A DNA stretch of 10,742 bases from Thiotrichaceae bacterium UBA7359 (lineage in GTDB: Bacteria; Pseudomonadota; Gammaproteobacteria; Eutrophobiales; Eutrophobiaceae). Numbering within the stretch: the first letter of the stretch is position 1; every line of letters starts with the position of its first letter. The notes beneath the pieces are model-generated. The model searched no databases. It was not told where the DNA came from and worked only from the letters and a program-made list of their open reading frames with translations. Location of the stretch: positions 1-10,742 of the forward strand of contig CAJJDJ010000189.1 of assembly GCA_905182825.1 (NCBI GenBank), read 5' to 3'. Positions 1 through 7,282 of the stretch are shown here, piece by piece. Made by a program: the position numbers and the translations under genes.

Positions 1-315
1 ATTAAAAAGTTCAAGCAACAAAATAACTCTGTGCCGACTAAATCTGGGCTCATGTTAGGTTTGGGAGAAACAATAGACCAAGTAAAACAGGTTTTAAAAG
101 ATTTAAAAGACAATGATTGTAATATGATTACAATCGGTCAATATCTGCAACCCAGTCGTTACCATCTGCCAGTAGAACGTTATGTTCATCCTGAAGAATT
201 TGAAGCGCTAGGACAATTTGCTGAAGATCTAGGATTTGATAACGTGGCAAGTGCGCCAATGGTCAGATCTTCTTATCATGCAGATTTACAAGCTGTGGGT
301 GAGTCCGTTGATTGA
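1..315 (+). CDS. lipA: Lipoyl synthase, C-terminal part (5' end outside window)
   Basis: LipA is a radical SAM enzyme that inserts two sulfurs into protein-bound octanoyl groups to make the lipoyl cofactor of pyruvate and 2-oxoglutarate dehydrogenases and the glycine cleavage system. The frame is open from base 1, so the gene enters from the left; the GTG at 31 is an internal Val codon, not a start. Visible family landmarks are TKSGLMLGLGET, the block TIGQYLQPSRYHLPVERYV, and the C-terminal RSSYHAD. In LipA the serine of that last motif ligates the auxiliary iron-sulfur cluster that is consumed as sulfur donor. The N-terminal CxxxCxxC radical SAM motif and the auxiliary cluster cysteines lie upstream of the window. 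The end fits the normal LipA C-terminus, so nothing suggests truncation. A DUF218 gene follows 10 bases later on the same strand. Identification is secure. Confidence 0.96.
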   Translation: MKKFKQQNNSVPTKSGLMLGLGETIDQVKQVLKDLKDNDCNMITIGQYLQPSRYHLPVERYVHPEEFEALGQFAEDLGFDNVASAPMVRSSYHADLQAVGESVD

Positions 316-325
316 CGATTAATTA

Positions 326-1081
326 ATGAGTTTCTCTATTCTTTCTATATTCAAAGCGCTTATTTTTCCTCCTGCTCTGAATTTTATTATTATAGCCGTC
401 GGGATATTATTATTAAATAAGTATAAATATTTCGCTCGTATTCTATTGTTTGTTGGTGCCTTGTCATTAATATTTTTTTGTTGGCTGCCTTTTTCTCACG
501 CATTACTTAAAAGTCTGGAAATATATCCTGCACTTGAGCCCCCGGTCTTTTTGAATAATGAACAAGCTATTGTTGTCCTTGCTGCTGGAAGTCGATTAAA
601 TGATAAAGAATATATTAAACCAGTTGATGGTTCTAAAACATTAGAGCGAATTCGTTATAGCATTTTTCTACATAAGCATACTAATTTACCTATTCTTGTG
701 ACGGGTGGCAATACTGGAAAAGCGAATATTTCCGAAGCAGGAGTGATGGCTGATACATTAATAAATGATTATCATATCAACGTTAAATGGCAAGAAGATA
801 AGTCTAGAAATACCGCAGAGAACGCTATTTTTTCAGGAGCCATATTAAAAGAACATGGTATTGTTTCAGTATATTTAGTTACACATGCTTGGCATATGTC
901 TCGAGCTGTCATGATGTTTGAACAGCAGGGAATTAAAGTTACACCAGCACCTACTCTTTTTACTCCAAGTGTCTTTAGCTCTGCACTATTTCATTATGTT
1001 CCTTCTGCATATGCACTCTATGAAACACGTATAGCACTTCATGAATATATTGGAATTCTTTGGTATAAACTTAGATATTAA
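326..1081 (+). CDS. DUF218 (ElyC/SanA/YdcF-type) inner-membrane protein
   Basis: This 251-residue protein has two hydrophobic segments at about residues 13-32 and 38-56, then a soluble DUF218 domain at about 80-230. The domain shows AIVVLAAGSRLN, ILVTGGNTG, the acidic SEAGVMAD, SRNTAENA, and LVTHAWHMSRAVMMFEQQG followed by TPAPT. This layout matches E. coli ElyC (YcbC), an envelope-biogenesis factor linked to peptidoglycan and lipid carrier homeostasis, and more distantly SanA and YdcF. The two-helix N-terminus favours an ElyC-like topology with the domain in the periplasm. The biochemical activity of the family is poorly settled, so no reaction is assigned. The ATG lies only 10 bases after the lipA stop with no clear Shine-Dalgarno, which suggests translational coupling to lipA. 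The gene converges on the M23 peptidase gene with 6 bases between them. The family call is firm; the exact orthologue is less so. Confidence 0.85.
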   Translation: MSFSILSIFKALIFPPALNFIIIAVGILLLNKYKYFARILLFVGALSLIFFCWLPFSHALLKSLEIYPALEPPVFLNNEQAIVVLAAGSRLNDKEYIKPVDGSKTLERIRYSIFLHKHTNLPILVTGGNTGKANISEAGVMADTLINDYHINVKWQEDKSRNTAENAIFSGAILKEHGIVSVYLVTHAWHMSRAVMMFEQQGIKVTPAPTLFTPSVFSSALFHYVPSAYALYETRIALHEYIGILWYKLRY

Positions 1082-1087
1082 TTTCCA

Positions 1088-1921
1088 TCACTCCTTCGCT
1101 AAGAATAATAGTGGATCAACTGTTGTGTTATTTAAAATCACACTCCAGTGCAAATGGGCACCAGTAACGCGACCAGTAAGACCAACTCTTCCAATCACAT
1201 CACCTGCTTTCACCTTTGAACCCTGGCTAATCCCGATATATTCCATATGGCAATACATCGTGATTAATCCTTGGCCATGGTCTATGAATACAGTATTGCC
1301 ATTAAAAAAATAATCGCCAACATTAATTATAATCCCACTAGCTGCTGCTGTAATGAGTGTGCCTTTAGGTGCCGCGATATCCAAACCGCTATGCGGTTTT
1401 CTCGGTTGTTCATTAAAAAAACGTTTTAAACCAAATGGACTACTATAGGGTCCTGCCGCTGGTTTGATAAATTGAAATGATACATTTTCATTATCACGCC
1501 AATGTGATTTTGCTTTTGAGATAATTTCTCTCTCTGCAACTATGCGAGACATATCTTGCTTGTTTGGATTTACCTTACGTTTGTTTTTGATTGTGAGGTG
1601 TTGTGTCTCATATTCTTTACTTCGAATTTCAAATTTATAATCAGTTTTAACACCATTATTTTTAACAACAAGTATTTGTGTTCCAGTTTTTTCAGTTAAA
1701 GGTATGCCTATAATAGCTTTCCAATTAGCGCTTGAGCCAAGGACCATGACTCTGCGAGCATGAAAATAAGCTTTTGGTTTTTCTTGTGTATGTATCGATA
1801 TGATAGCAATACCACCAGGAACGATAGATTCAGTAGGAAGTTCTAGTGCATTGACTGAACAAAGTGCTAATACATAAAACAAGCTTATTAATAAGATAGA
1901 TTTAATTTTCATGAACTTCAT
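1088..1921 (-). CDS. Exported M23-family metallopeptidase
   Basis: This is a predicted periplasmic peptidoglycan endopeptidase of the LytM/M23 type, 277 residues. Residues 1-25 form a signal peptide: basic MKFMKIK, a hydrophobic core, and a likely signal peptidase I cut after VNA at 23-25. Cys21 does not sit in a proper lipobox, so a lipoprotein is unlikely. A middle domain (about 26-110) matches the N-terminal beta-rich region often seen before M23 domains. The M23 domain is about 155-272. The zinc ligands are His177 and Asp181 (HSGLD) and His258 (HLHW), with His225 and His256 as likely catalytic histidines. All are present, so an active zinc hydrolase is expected rather than a degenerate LytM activator. 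Its start lies inside the end of xseA with a 20-base overlap in another frame, so the two are probably co-translated. Met4 is an alternative start. No clear ribosome binding site separates the choices. Confidence 0.9.
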   Translation of the reverse strand: MKFMKIKSILLISLFYVLALCSVNALELPTESIVPGGIAIISIHTQEKPKAYFHARRVMVLGSSANWKAIIGIPLTEKTGTQILVVKNNGVKTDYKFEIRSKEYETQHLTIKNKRKVNPNKQDMSRIVAEREIISKAKSHWRDNENVSFQFIKPAAGPYSSPFGLKRFFNEQPRKPHSGLDIAAPKGTLITAAASGIIINVGDYFFNGNTVFIDHGQGLITMYCHMEYIGISQGSKVKAGDVIGRVGLTGRVTGAHLHWSVILNNTTVDPLLFLAKE

Positions 1922-3269
1922 CTACGATCGAATTCACTTCAGCAGCAGAAAACCTAATTCGAAGTTTATCTCCTGTATTCAACCCCTTTGCACTTTTAAC
2001 AATTAAATTTGTTTTAGTATTTGTAACTATTGCATAGCCTCGATCTAATGTTGAAATAGGACTGACAGTATTTAACGTATGATTTAGCCTTAAGATGTTA
2101 TTATTATATTTTTCAAGGATTAGTTTCATCGATTGTTTAAATTGAGTTCGTATCTGATTTACTTTTTCGAGCTGTCGGGAAACTTTATGCAGGGGATTTA
2201 ATGTATTGATCTTGTTCAATGAACTAGAAAATATAATTTTTTTATTAAATAGTACACTTTCAACTTGGTGCCTTAATCGCATTGAATATTCATCAGTTCG
2301 TTGTATTAATTCTATTAAACGTTGCTTTAAATGTGGTACCTTTACCGATAAATATTCAACATGCTGCCTAAGATGATTAATAGTTTGTTTTTGGTGGCGA
2401 ATCATTTTTTCTTCACATTGTTTAAACTTTGTAACCATCTCGGTCATGCAAGGGCTGGTTAGTTCTGCAGCGGCTGATGGAGTTGGTGCTCTTTGGTCAG
2501 CAACAAAGTCAGCAATGGTGAAATCAATTTCATGCCCAACCCCACTCACAATGGGAATAGAAATGGCAAACATTGCACGCGCGACTACTTCCTCATTGAA
2601 TGACCATAGGTCTTCTAATGAACCGCCTCCACGTGATAATATTAACACATCACATTCCTTTCTCTGTTCAGCGAGTTCAATCGCACTAGCTATTTTTATG
2701 GCTGCGCCTTCACCTTGTACTGGTACTGGATATATAATCACATTACCAAACGGATAACGTCGCTTGAGAATACTCAAAATATCTTGAACCGCAGCACTGG
2801 TTGCCGAGGTTATAATACCAATAGTTCCTGGAAATCTGGGTAGTGGTTTTTTGTGTTTTTCAGCAAATAGACCTTCAATTGAGAGTTTTTGTTTCAATGC
2901 TTCGAATGCAACTTGTAGTTGACCAGCACCAGCCGGTTCAAGTGACTCGATGATGAGCTGGTATTCACCTCTTCCTTCATAAATTCCAATATTGGCTCTG
3001 GCGACCACCTGGATGCCATTTTCAGGTGCAAATCGTAGACCAGACTGACGATTTTTGAACATAGCACATCTGACTTGAGCACTATTGTCTTTTAAGGTGA
3101 AATAAATATGCCCTGATGCCGGTTCGGCAAGGTTGGAAATTTCACCTTGCACCCAAATAGTCGGAAAAACTTCTTCAAGAACACTTCGGACTTCATGATT
3201 TAAGCGGCTTACTGAATAGATGTCATTTGGATTAGGTGATTTATTCTTGATTAGAGACATATTTGACAT
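1902..3269 (-). CDS. xseA: Exodeoxyribonuclease VII large subunit
   Basis: XseA is the catalytic subunit of exonuclease VII, which degrades single-stranded DNA from both ends together with several copies of XseB. The first 110 residues or so form the OB-fold, with VSRLNHEV, WVQGEISNL and SGHIYFTLKD. The catalytic core follows, with KPLPRFPGTIGIITS, RRYPFGNVIIYPVPVQG, RGGGSLEDLWSFNEE, and GHEIDFTIADFVADQRAPTPSAAAE. The C-terminal half is a long charged helical region, then SPISTLDRGYAIV, the usual ending. I chose ATG 3269 (455 residues, close to E. coli's 456). The frame extends to a TTG at 3290, but neither site has a clear Shine-Dalgarno, and ATG 3260 also remains possible. XseB is not in the window. 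The stop overlaps the start of the M23 gene, so the two are one transcription unit, divergent from guaB. Identification is secure; only the start is uncertain. Confidence 0.95.
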   Translation of the reverse strand: MSNMSLIKNKSPNPNDIYSVSRLNHEVRSVLEEVFPTIWVQGEISNLAEPASGHIYFTLKDNSAQVRCAMFKNRQSGLRFAPENGIQVVARANIGIYEGRGEYQLIIESLEPAGAGQLQVAFEALKQKLSIEGLFAEKHKKPLPRFPGTIGIITSATSAAVQDILSILKRRYPFGNVIIYPVPVQGEGAAIKIASAIELAEQRKECDVLILSRGGGSLEDLWSFNEEVVARAMFAISIPIVSGVGHEIDFTIADFVADQRAPTPSAAAELTSPCMTEMVTKFKQCEEKMIRHQKQTINHLRQHVEYLSVKVPHLKQRLIELIQRTDEYSMRLRHQVESVLFNKKIIFSSSLNKINTLNPLHKVSRQLEKVNQIRTQFKQSMKLILEKYNNNILRLNHTLNTVSPISTLDRGYAIVTNTKTNLIVKSAKGLNTGDKLRIRFSAAEVNSIVDEVHEN

Positions 3270-3330
3270 GTTAAGCCAAAAGAATGCCAAAACAAAGCAT
3301 AAGAGTGTATGCCGTAGAGCAAGTAGAGGC

Positions 3331-3336
3331 TATAAT
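3331..3336 (+). promoter_or_regulatory. Candidate -10 element of the guaBA promoter
   Basis: A perfect TATAAT lies about 49 bases before the guaB ATG, in the 115-base divergent region shared with xseA. The matching -35 region, 17 bases upstream at about 3308-3313, reads TATGCC, which is a poor match to TTGACA. Transcription would start near 3343. In E. coli guaBA is controlled by PurR and by the stringent response, but I see no convincing PurR-like palindrome here. No clear promoter for xseA is visible on the opposite strand of the same region. Confidence 0.45.
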
Positions 3337-3384
3337 TAGCGGTTATTTTATTTTTTCAATTATTGGCCAACATATGGAACTGAT

Positions 3385-4845
3385 ATGATTATTGATGAAG
3401 AGGCGCTTACATTTGATGATGTTTTACTGGTACCTGATTATTCTGAGGTATTGCCGCGCGAAGTATCATTGAAAACTCTGTTAACAAGGGAAATAACGCT
3501 AAACGTTCCTATAGTATCTGCCGCCATGGATACAGTAACAGAGTCAGCACTAGCTATTGCTTTAGCTCAAGAAGGTGGAATAGGGATTATCCATAAAAAC
3601 ATGAGCTCGGACCTGCAGGCAAAAAACGTAAGAAGGGTCAAAAAGTATGAAAGTGGAGTCATCAAGGAACCATTAACTGTAAGTCAGTACACTAGTATTC
3701 AGGAAGTTATCGATTTGACTCGTGAAAAAAACATATCAGGGGTTCCAGTAGTTGAAGGTGATGAACTTATTGGTATTGTTACTAGTCGAGATCTGCGCTT
3801 TGAAAAGAAGACGGATGATCCTGTTCGAAATATAATGACACGCAAAGAAAACCTCATTACTGTTCGGGAAAATGCAAGTAAAGAAGAAGTTCGTGCTCTT
3901 TTACACAAGCATAGAATTGAAAAAATACTAGTGGTGAACGAGAAGTTTCAACTTGCAGGTTTAATTACAGTAAAAGATATGCAAAAGGCATCTGAATATC
4001 CTAATGCATGTATTGATTCTTCCGAACGTTTACGTGTTGGCGCTGCTGTTGGTGTAGGAAAAAAATCGATGGAACGAGTAGAAAAACTTATAGAATCACG
4101 TGCGGATGTCATCGTGGTGGATACTGCGCATGGTCATTCAAAAGGTGTTTTGGAGATGATTAAATGGATAAAGAAAAACCATAAAGACACACAAATTATC
4201 GGCGGTAATATTGCTACTCCAGAGGCAGCACTTGCTCTAGTCGATGTTGGTGCTGATGCTGTTAAAGTAGGAATAGGCCCTGGTTCGATTTGTACCACGA
4301 GAATCGTTAGCGGTATTGGTGTGCCACAGGTATCTGCAGTCGCTAATATTGCGAAAGCGCTAGAAAACAAAGGTATACCACTGATATCGGATGGAGGAAT
4401 CCGTTATTCAGGAGATATAGCAAAAGCACTTGCTGCCGGAGCACATAGCACTATGATGGGAGGTATGTTTGCAGGTACTGAGGAAGCTCCCGGAGAAGTG
4501 GAGCTTTATCAGGGACGTTCCTATAAATCGTATCGAGGCATGGGATCATTAGGAGCTATGTCGCAGCAATATGGTTCCTCGGATCGTTATTTTCAAGAGA
4601 ATGACGAGATTGAGAAATTGGTACCAGAAGGAATCGAGGGACGTGTTCCATATAAAGGACCTTTAGCTGCGATAATTCATCAAATGACTGGTGGTGTTCG
4701 AGCTGCAATGGGCTATACCGGTTGTTCTACATTGAAAGAACTGCGAGAAAAAGCAAAATTTATACGTATAACTAATGCCGGCTTCAATGAAAGTCATGTG
4801 CATGATGTGGCTATTACAAAAGAACCTCCCAACTATCGTGTTTGA
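3385..4845 (+). CDS. guaB: Inosine-5'-monophosphate dehydrogenase
   Basis: IMPDH oxidises IMP to XMP with NAD+, the committed step of guanine nucleotide synthesis, in the cytoplasm. The protein has 486 residues against 488 in E. coli, so it is full length. The (beta/alpha)8 barrel is split by a Bateman module of two CBS domains at about residues 91-203, including VPVVEGDELIGIVTSRDLR and a second repeat ending LAGLITVKDM. The catalytic loop GPGSICTTR places the nucleophile at Cys303. The phosphate-binding ISDGGIR is at about 334-340. The mobile flap carries Arg401 and Tyr402 (SSDRYFQ), the pair that activates water for hydrolysis of the E-XMP intermediate. The start at ATG 3385 is preceded by a weak ATGGAA sequence. 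guaA follows after about 30 bases, forming the classical guaBA operon. A small TTGATT-TTT-AATCAA hairpin overlaps the stop codon but lacks a U-tract, so read-through is expected. Confidence 0.98.
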   Translation: MIIDEEALTFDDVLLVPDYSEVLPREVSLKTLLTREITLNVPIVSAAMDTVTESALAIALAQEGGIGIIHKNMSSDLQAKNVRRVKKYESGVIKEPLTVSQYTSIQEVIDLTREKNISGVPVVEGDELIGIVTSRDLRFEKKTDDPVRNIMTRKENLITVRENASKEEVRALLHKHRIEKILVVNEKFQLAGLITVKDMQKASEYPNACIDSSERLRVGAAVGVGKKSMERVEKLIESRADVIVVDTAHGHSKGVLEMIKWIKKNHKDTQIIGGNIATPEAALALVDVGADAVKVGIGPGSICTTRIVSGIGVPQVSAVANIAKALENKGIPLISDGGIRYSGDIAKALAAGAHSTMMGGMFAGTEEAPGEVELYQGRSYKSYRGMGSLGAMSQQYGSSDRYFQENDEIEKLVPEGIEGRVPYKGPLAAIIHQMTGGVRAAMGYTGCSTLKELREKAKFIRITNAGFNESHVHDVAITKEPPNYRV

Positions 4846-4876
4846 TTTTTAATCAAGCAAAAATATAAGTAATTTG

Positions 4877-6451
4877 ATGACTGATATACATTCTGAACGC
4901 ATCTTGATCCTGGATTTTGGCTCGCAATACACTCAACTTATAGCCAGACGTGTTCGTGAAGCGGGTGTCTATAGTGAGGTCCATCCCTTTGATATGGATG
5001 AACAAGCAATAAAAGATTTTAAACCTAATGCGATTATACTTTCAGGTGGACCCGAAACAGTTACTAAACTCGATAGTGTAAAGGCCCCTGAACTTGTATT
5101 CAACATGGGCTTACCTGTATTAGGCATTTGTTATGGCATGCAAATTATGGCCGAACAGCTTGGTGGTAAGGTTGCTAATTCCAGCCTACGTGAATTTGGT
5201 TATGCGCAAGTTAGAGCACGAGGCCATTCAAACTTATTGAAAGAAATACAAGACGAAGTCAATGATGAAGGTCATGGGCTTTTAAATGTTTGGATGAGTC
5301 ACGGCGATCGTGTTGAAATATTACCTGATGGATTCAAAGTAATAGCCTCTTCTGAAAACTCCCCTATAGCAGGTATTGCAGATGAATCTCGAAAATTTTA
5401 TGGGTTACAATTTCATCCAGAAGTAACACATACAACTCAAGGGCAAGCGATTTTACAACGATTTCTACACGAAGTTGCTGCTTGTAGTTCACTATGGACA
5501 ATAGAAAAAATTGTCGAAAATGGTATAGCAAAAATTAAGAGACAAGTTGGTGATGATAAAGTTTTATTAGCATTATCAGGAGGTGTTGATTCCTCAGTTG
5601 TTGCCGTATTATTACATGAGGCGATTGGTGATAAATTGACGTGTGTATTTGTTGACAACGGTTTATTACGTTTGAACGAGGGTGATCAAGTAATGAAAAC
5701 CTTCGCTGAGCATATGGGTATTAATGTTATTAGGGTTGATGCAGAACAACGTTTTCTCGATAGACTTAAAGGTGTTAAAGATCCGGAAGCTAAACGTAAG
5801 GTCATCGGTGCTGAATTCATCAAAATATTTGAAGAGCATTCAAACGATTTCGAAGATATGAAGTGGTTGGCGCAAGGTACAATTTATCCTGATGTTATTG
5901 AATCTGCTGATGCTAAAGGCGGCAAAGCTCATGTTATAAAATCACATCATAATGTTGGTGGTCTGCCTGATACTATGAAAATGGAATTAATCGAGCCCTT
6001 GCGTGAACTCTTCAAAGATGAGGTAAGACGCTTGGGTATGCAACTCGGATTACCAAAAGAAATGGTTTATCGACATCCGTTTCCAGGTCCCGGTTTGAGT
6101 GTAAGAATTTTAGGAGAAGTAAAAAAAGAATATGCCGACATACTTCGTCTTGCAGACAATATATTTATTGAAGAACTTTGTACGAATAATTTATATGACG
6201 AGATTAGTCAGGCTTTTACAGTCTTTCTACCAGTCAAATCTGTAGGGGTTATGGGGGACACGCGTAAATATAGTTATATTGTATCATTACGTGCTGTTGT
6301 CACAGTAGATTTTATGACAGCGCATTGGGCACATCTTCCATATGATTTTTTAGGCAAGGTTTCGAATCGTATCATTAATGAGGTGGTCGGTATCTCTCGG
6401 GTTGTATATGATATTTCAGGCAAGCCGCCAGCTACTATTGAGTGGGAATAG
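4877..6451 (+). CDS. guaA: GMP synthase (glutamine-hydrolysing)
   Basis: GuaA converts XMP, ATP and glutamine to GMP, completing the pathway begun by guaB. The protein is 524 residues from ATG 4877, against 525 in E. coli; the in-frame TTG at 4874 is a less likely start. The N-terminal class I amidotransferase domain (about 1-205) has the triad Cys85 (GICYGMQ), His180 and Glu182 (FHPEVTH). The ATP pyrophosphatase domain follows, with the P-loop SGGVDSS at 234-240. The C-terminal dimerisation domain contains HPFPGPGLSVR and ends in the invariant DISGKPPATIEWE. The coding sequence looks intact to its conserved end. No GC-rich intrinsic terminator follows. Instead, 161 bases later, comes a truncated tyrosine recombinase gene on the same strand. 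The 3' end of guaA is a recognised integration site for genomic islands, so the end of this gene may double as an attachment site. Confidence 0.98.
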   Translation: MTDIHSERILILDFGSQYTQLIARRVREAGVYSEVHPFDMDEQAIKDFKPNAIILSGGPETVTKLDSVKAPELVFNMGLPVLGICYGMQIMAEQLGGKVANSSLREFGYAQVRARGHSNLLKEIQDEVNDEGHGLLNVWMSHGDRVEILPDGFKVIASSENSPIAGIADESRKFYGLQFHPEVTHTTQGQAILQRFLHEVAACSSLWTIEKIVENGIAKIKRQVGDDKVLLALSGGVDSSVVAVLLHEAIGDKLTCVFVDNGLLRLNEGDQVMKTFAEHMGINVIRVDAEQRFLDRLKGVKDPEAKRKVIGAEFIKIFEEHSNDFEDMKWLAQGTIYPDVIESADAKGGKAHVIKSHHNVGGLPDTMKMELIEPLRELFKDEVRRLGMQLGLPKEMVYRHPFPGPGLSVRILGEVKKEYADILRLADNIFIEELCTNNLYDEISQAFTVFLPVKSVGVMGDTRKYSYIVSLRAVVTVDFMTAHWAHLPYDFLGKVSNRIINEVVGISRVVYDISGKPPATIEWE

Positions 6452-6612
6452 AAATTAATAATTAAGTAATTGATTTTATTATATTAGTTAGTTACACAAA
6501 ACTTTCACAAAAAATATAACCGATTGATTTAACTGAAAATCTCTCTTACTGTTACACAGAATGTTGCACAAACGTGTGACTACTGAAAATCATAGTAACT
6601 CGTAGGCAGAAT
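6452..6612. other. AT-rich region after guaA, possible integration-site edge
   Basis: This gap between guaA and the integrase fragment holds no gene I can support. It carries short repeated words: ACTGAAAAT twice exactly 50 bases apart, and GTTACACA at 6491 and 6551 with the variant GTTGCACA at 6563. A small CACA-AACG-TGTG dyad sits at 6567-6578. Such clusters can be arm-type sites for a tyrosine recombinase or its directionality factor, but chance repeats in AT-rich DNA are also possible. No GC-rich terminator hairpin for guaBA is seen. Confidence 0.35.
6532..6590. repeat. Pair of 9-bp direct repeats ACTGAAAAT, 50 bases apart
   Basis: The word ACTGAAAAT occurs at 6532-6540 and again at 6582-6590. 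The second copy ends 22 bases before the putative TTG start of the integrase fragment. Between the copies lie GTTACACA and GTTGCACA. The arrangement just upstream of an integrase gene and next to guaA would fit binding sites for the recombinase. This is inference from position only. Confidence 0.4.
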
Positions 6613-7131
6613 TTGGTACTCAAAAAGCGAGAATTCAAAGACGACGAAATTCCAATCTTCGACGAAGCTTGTGTGTACAAGCGTGGGGAGTATTGGCAGT
6701 TTCGTATGTGGCTTACAAAAGAAAACAAATACGCACGTAAAAGCCTACGCACTCGCAGTGAAACAACAGCAGTAGAACGTGGTAAAGCAGCCTACTTAGA
6801 AATTTACGCAAATCTTCAGCAAGGCAAAACCTACTTTTCAATTACAACAAAAGAAGGCGTTCAAAAGTACGTAGACTTTCGCAAACATGATGTGGAGCTT
6901 GGGCATATTGTAAGCGGACGTTTGGCAACGATAGCTACACATCTACAGCACTGGCTCAGCTTCATTGGAAAAGATACAAAGCTTAAAGAGCTAGAACGCA
7001 CTGACTGTGAGAACTACTTCTACCATCGTCAAAAATCCACGCTTGGTGAACTTAGACGTGGAAAAAACGTGCAGAATCGTCGGCTAGCTAGATGGCTGAC
7101 TGAAGAACAATCGGTTGTTCTGTTGCACTAA
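6613..7131 (+). pseudogene. Truncated tyrosine-recombinase (phage-type integrase) gene, N-terminal part
   Basis: The 172 residues match, from memory, the N-terminal half of a family of site-specific integrases from gammaproteobacterial islands. Landmarks are FDEACVYKRGEYWQFRMWL, KYARKSLRTRSETTAVERGKAAYLEIYANLQQGKTYFSI (arm-type DNA-binding part, residues about 13-80), and a SAM-like core-binding segment with SGRLATIATHLQHWLSFIGKDTKLKELERTDCENYFYHRQK (about 100-140). Full family members are usually about 400 residues and carry the catalytic Arg, HxxR and Tyr in the second half. None of these is here, nor in the 150 bases that follow. The tail after about residue 142 departs from what I remember of the family. 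The frame has no ATG start. A TTG at 6613 with AGG six bases before it is the only plausible start, as a stop lies at 6577. The product could bind DNA but not recombine it, so I call it a remnant. Confidence 0.75.
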
Positions 7132-7240
7132 GGTCTCACACCTTAAACAACACATATAAAAGTTAATCGATAACTTTTCAGATAAATTTCCAACACCTAA
7201 CAAAGATAAATAGTATCTAAAGTTTACAAAAATGATCTTT
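7132..7240. other. AT-rich spacer with inverted repeat
   Basis: No coding potential is seen between the integrase remnant and the terminator. An inverted repeat AAAAGTT (7158-7164), seven-base loop AATCGAT, AACTTTT (7172-7178) is present. Its stem is AT-rich and has no T-tract after it, so it is a poor terminator. It could be a protein-binding dyad or a leftover of the element. I searched this stretch in all frames for recombinase catalytic motifs and found none. Confidence 0.35.
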
Positions 7241-7282
7241 AATTAAGGCTCCCTCTTTCCTTTAAAGGGAGCCTTAATTTTT
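7241..7282 (+). terminator. Rho-independent terminator with 14-bp perfect stem
   Basis: The left arm at 7241-7254 (AATTAAGGCTCCCT) pairs perfectly with 7266-7279, with an 11-base loop. A run of five T follows at 7278-7282, so the plus-strand direction is the canonical one and would stop transcripts coming from guaBA and the integrase remnant. It starts right after the stop codon of the minus-strand ALS gene, so it very likely also ends that operon, although the tail on that strand (AAAGATCATTTTT) is less ideal. It is best read as a bidirectional terminator between convergent units. Confidence 0.85.

Noticed and set aside
31..315. GTG at 31 as the start of a small independent gene
   Set aside because: The frame is open to base 1 and the peptide before it continues the lipoyl synthase match, so this is an internal codon.
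2446..2757. Plus-strand frame of 103 codons inside xseA
   Set aside because: It lies opposite the most conserved catalytic part of xseA, and its Ala/Ser/Pro-rich product looks like a frame shadow.
3270..3290. TTG at 3290 as the xseA start
   Set aside because: ATG codons at 3269 and 3260 lie just downstream, the first gives the family's usual length, and no ribosome binding site favours the TTG.
4842..4856. TTGATT-TTT-AATCAA hairpin between guaB and guaA as a terminator
   Set aside because: The stem is six AT-rich pairs with no following T-tract, and guaA begins only 20 bases later, so it should not stop transcription.
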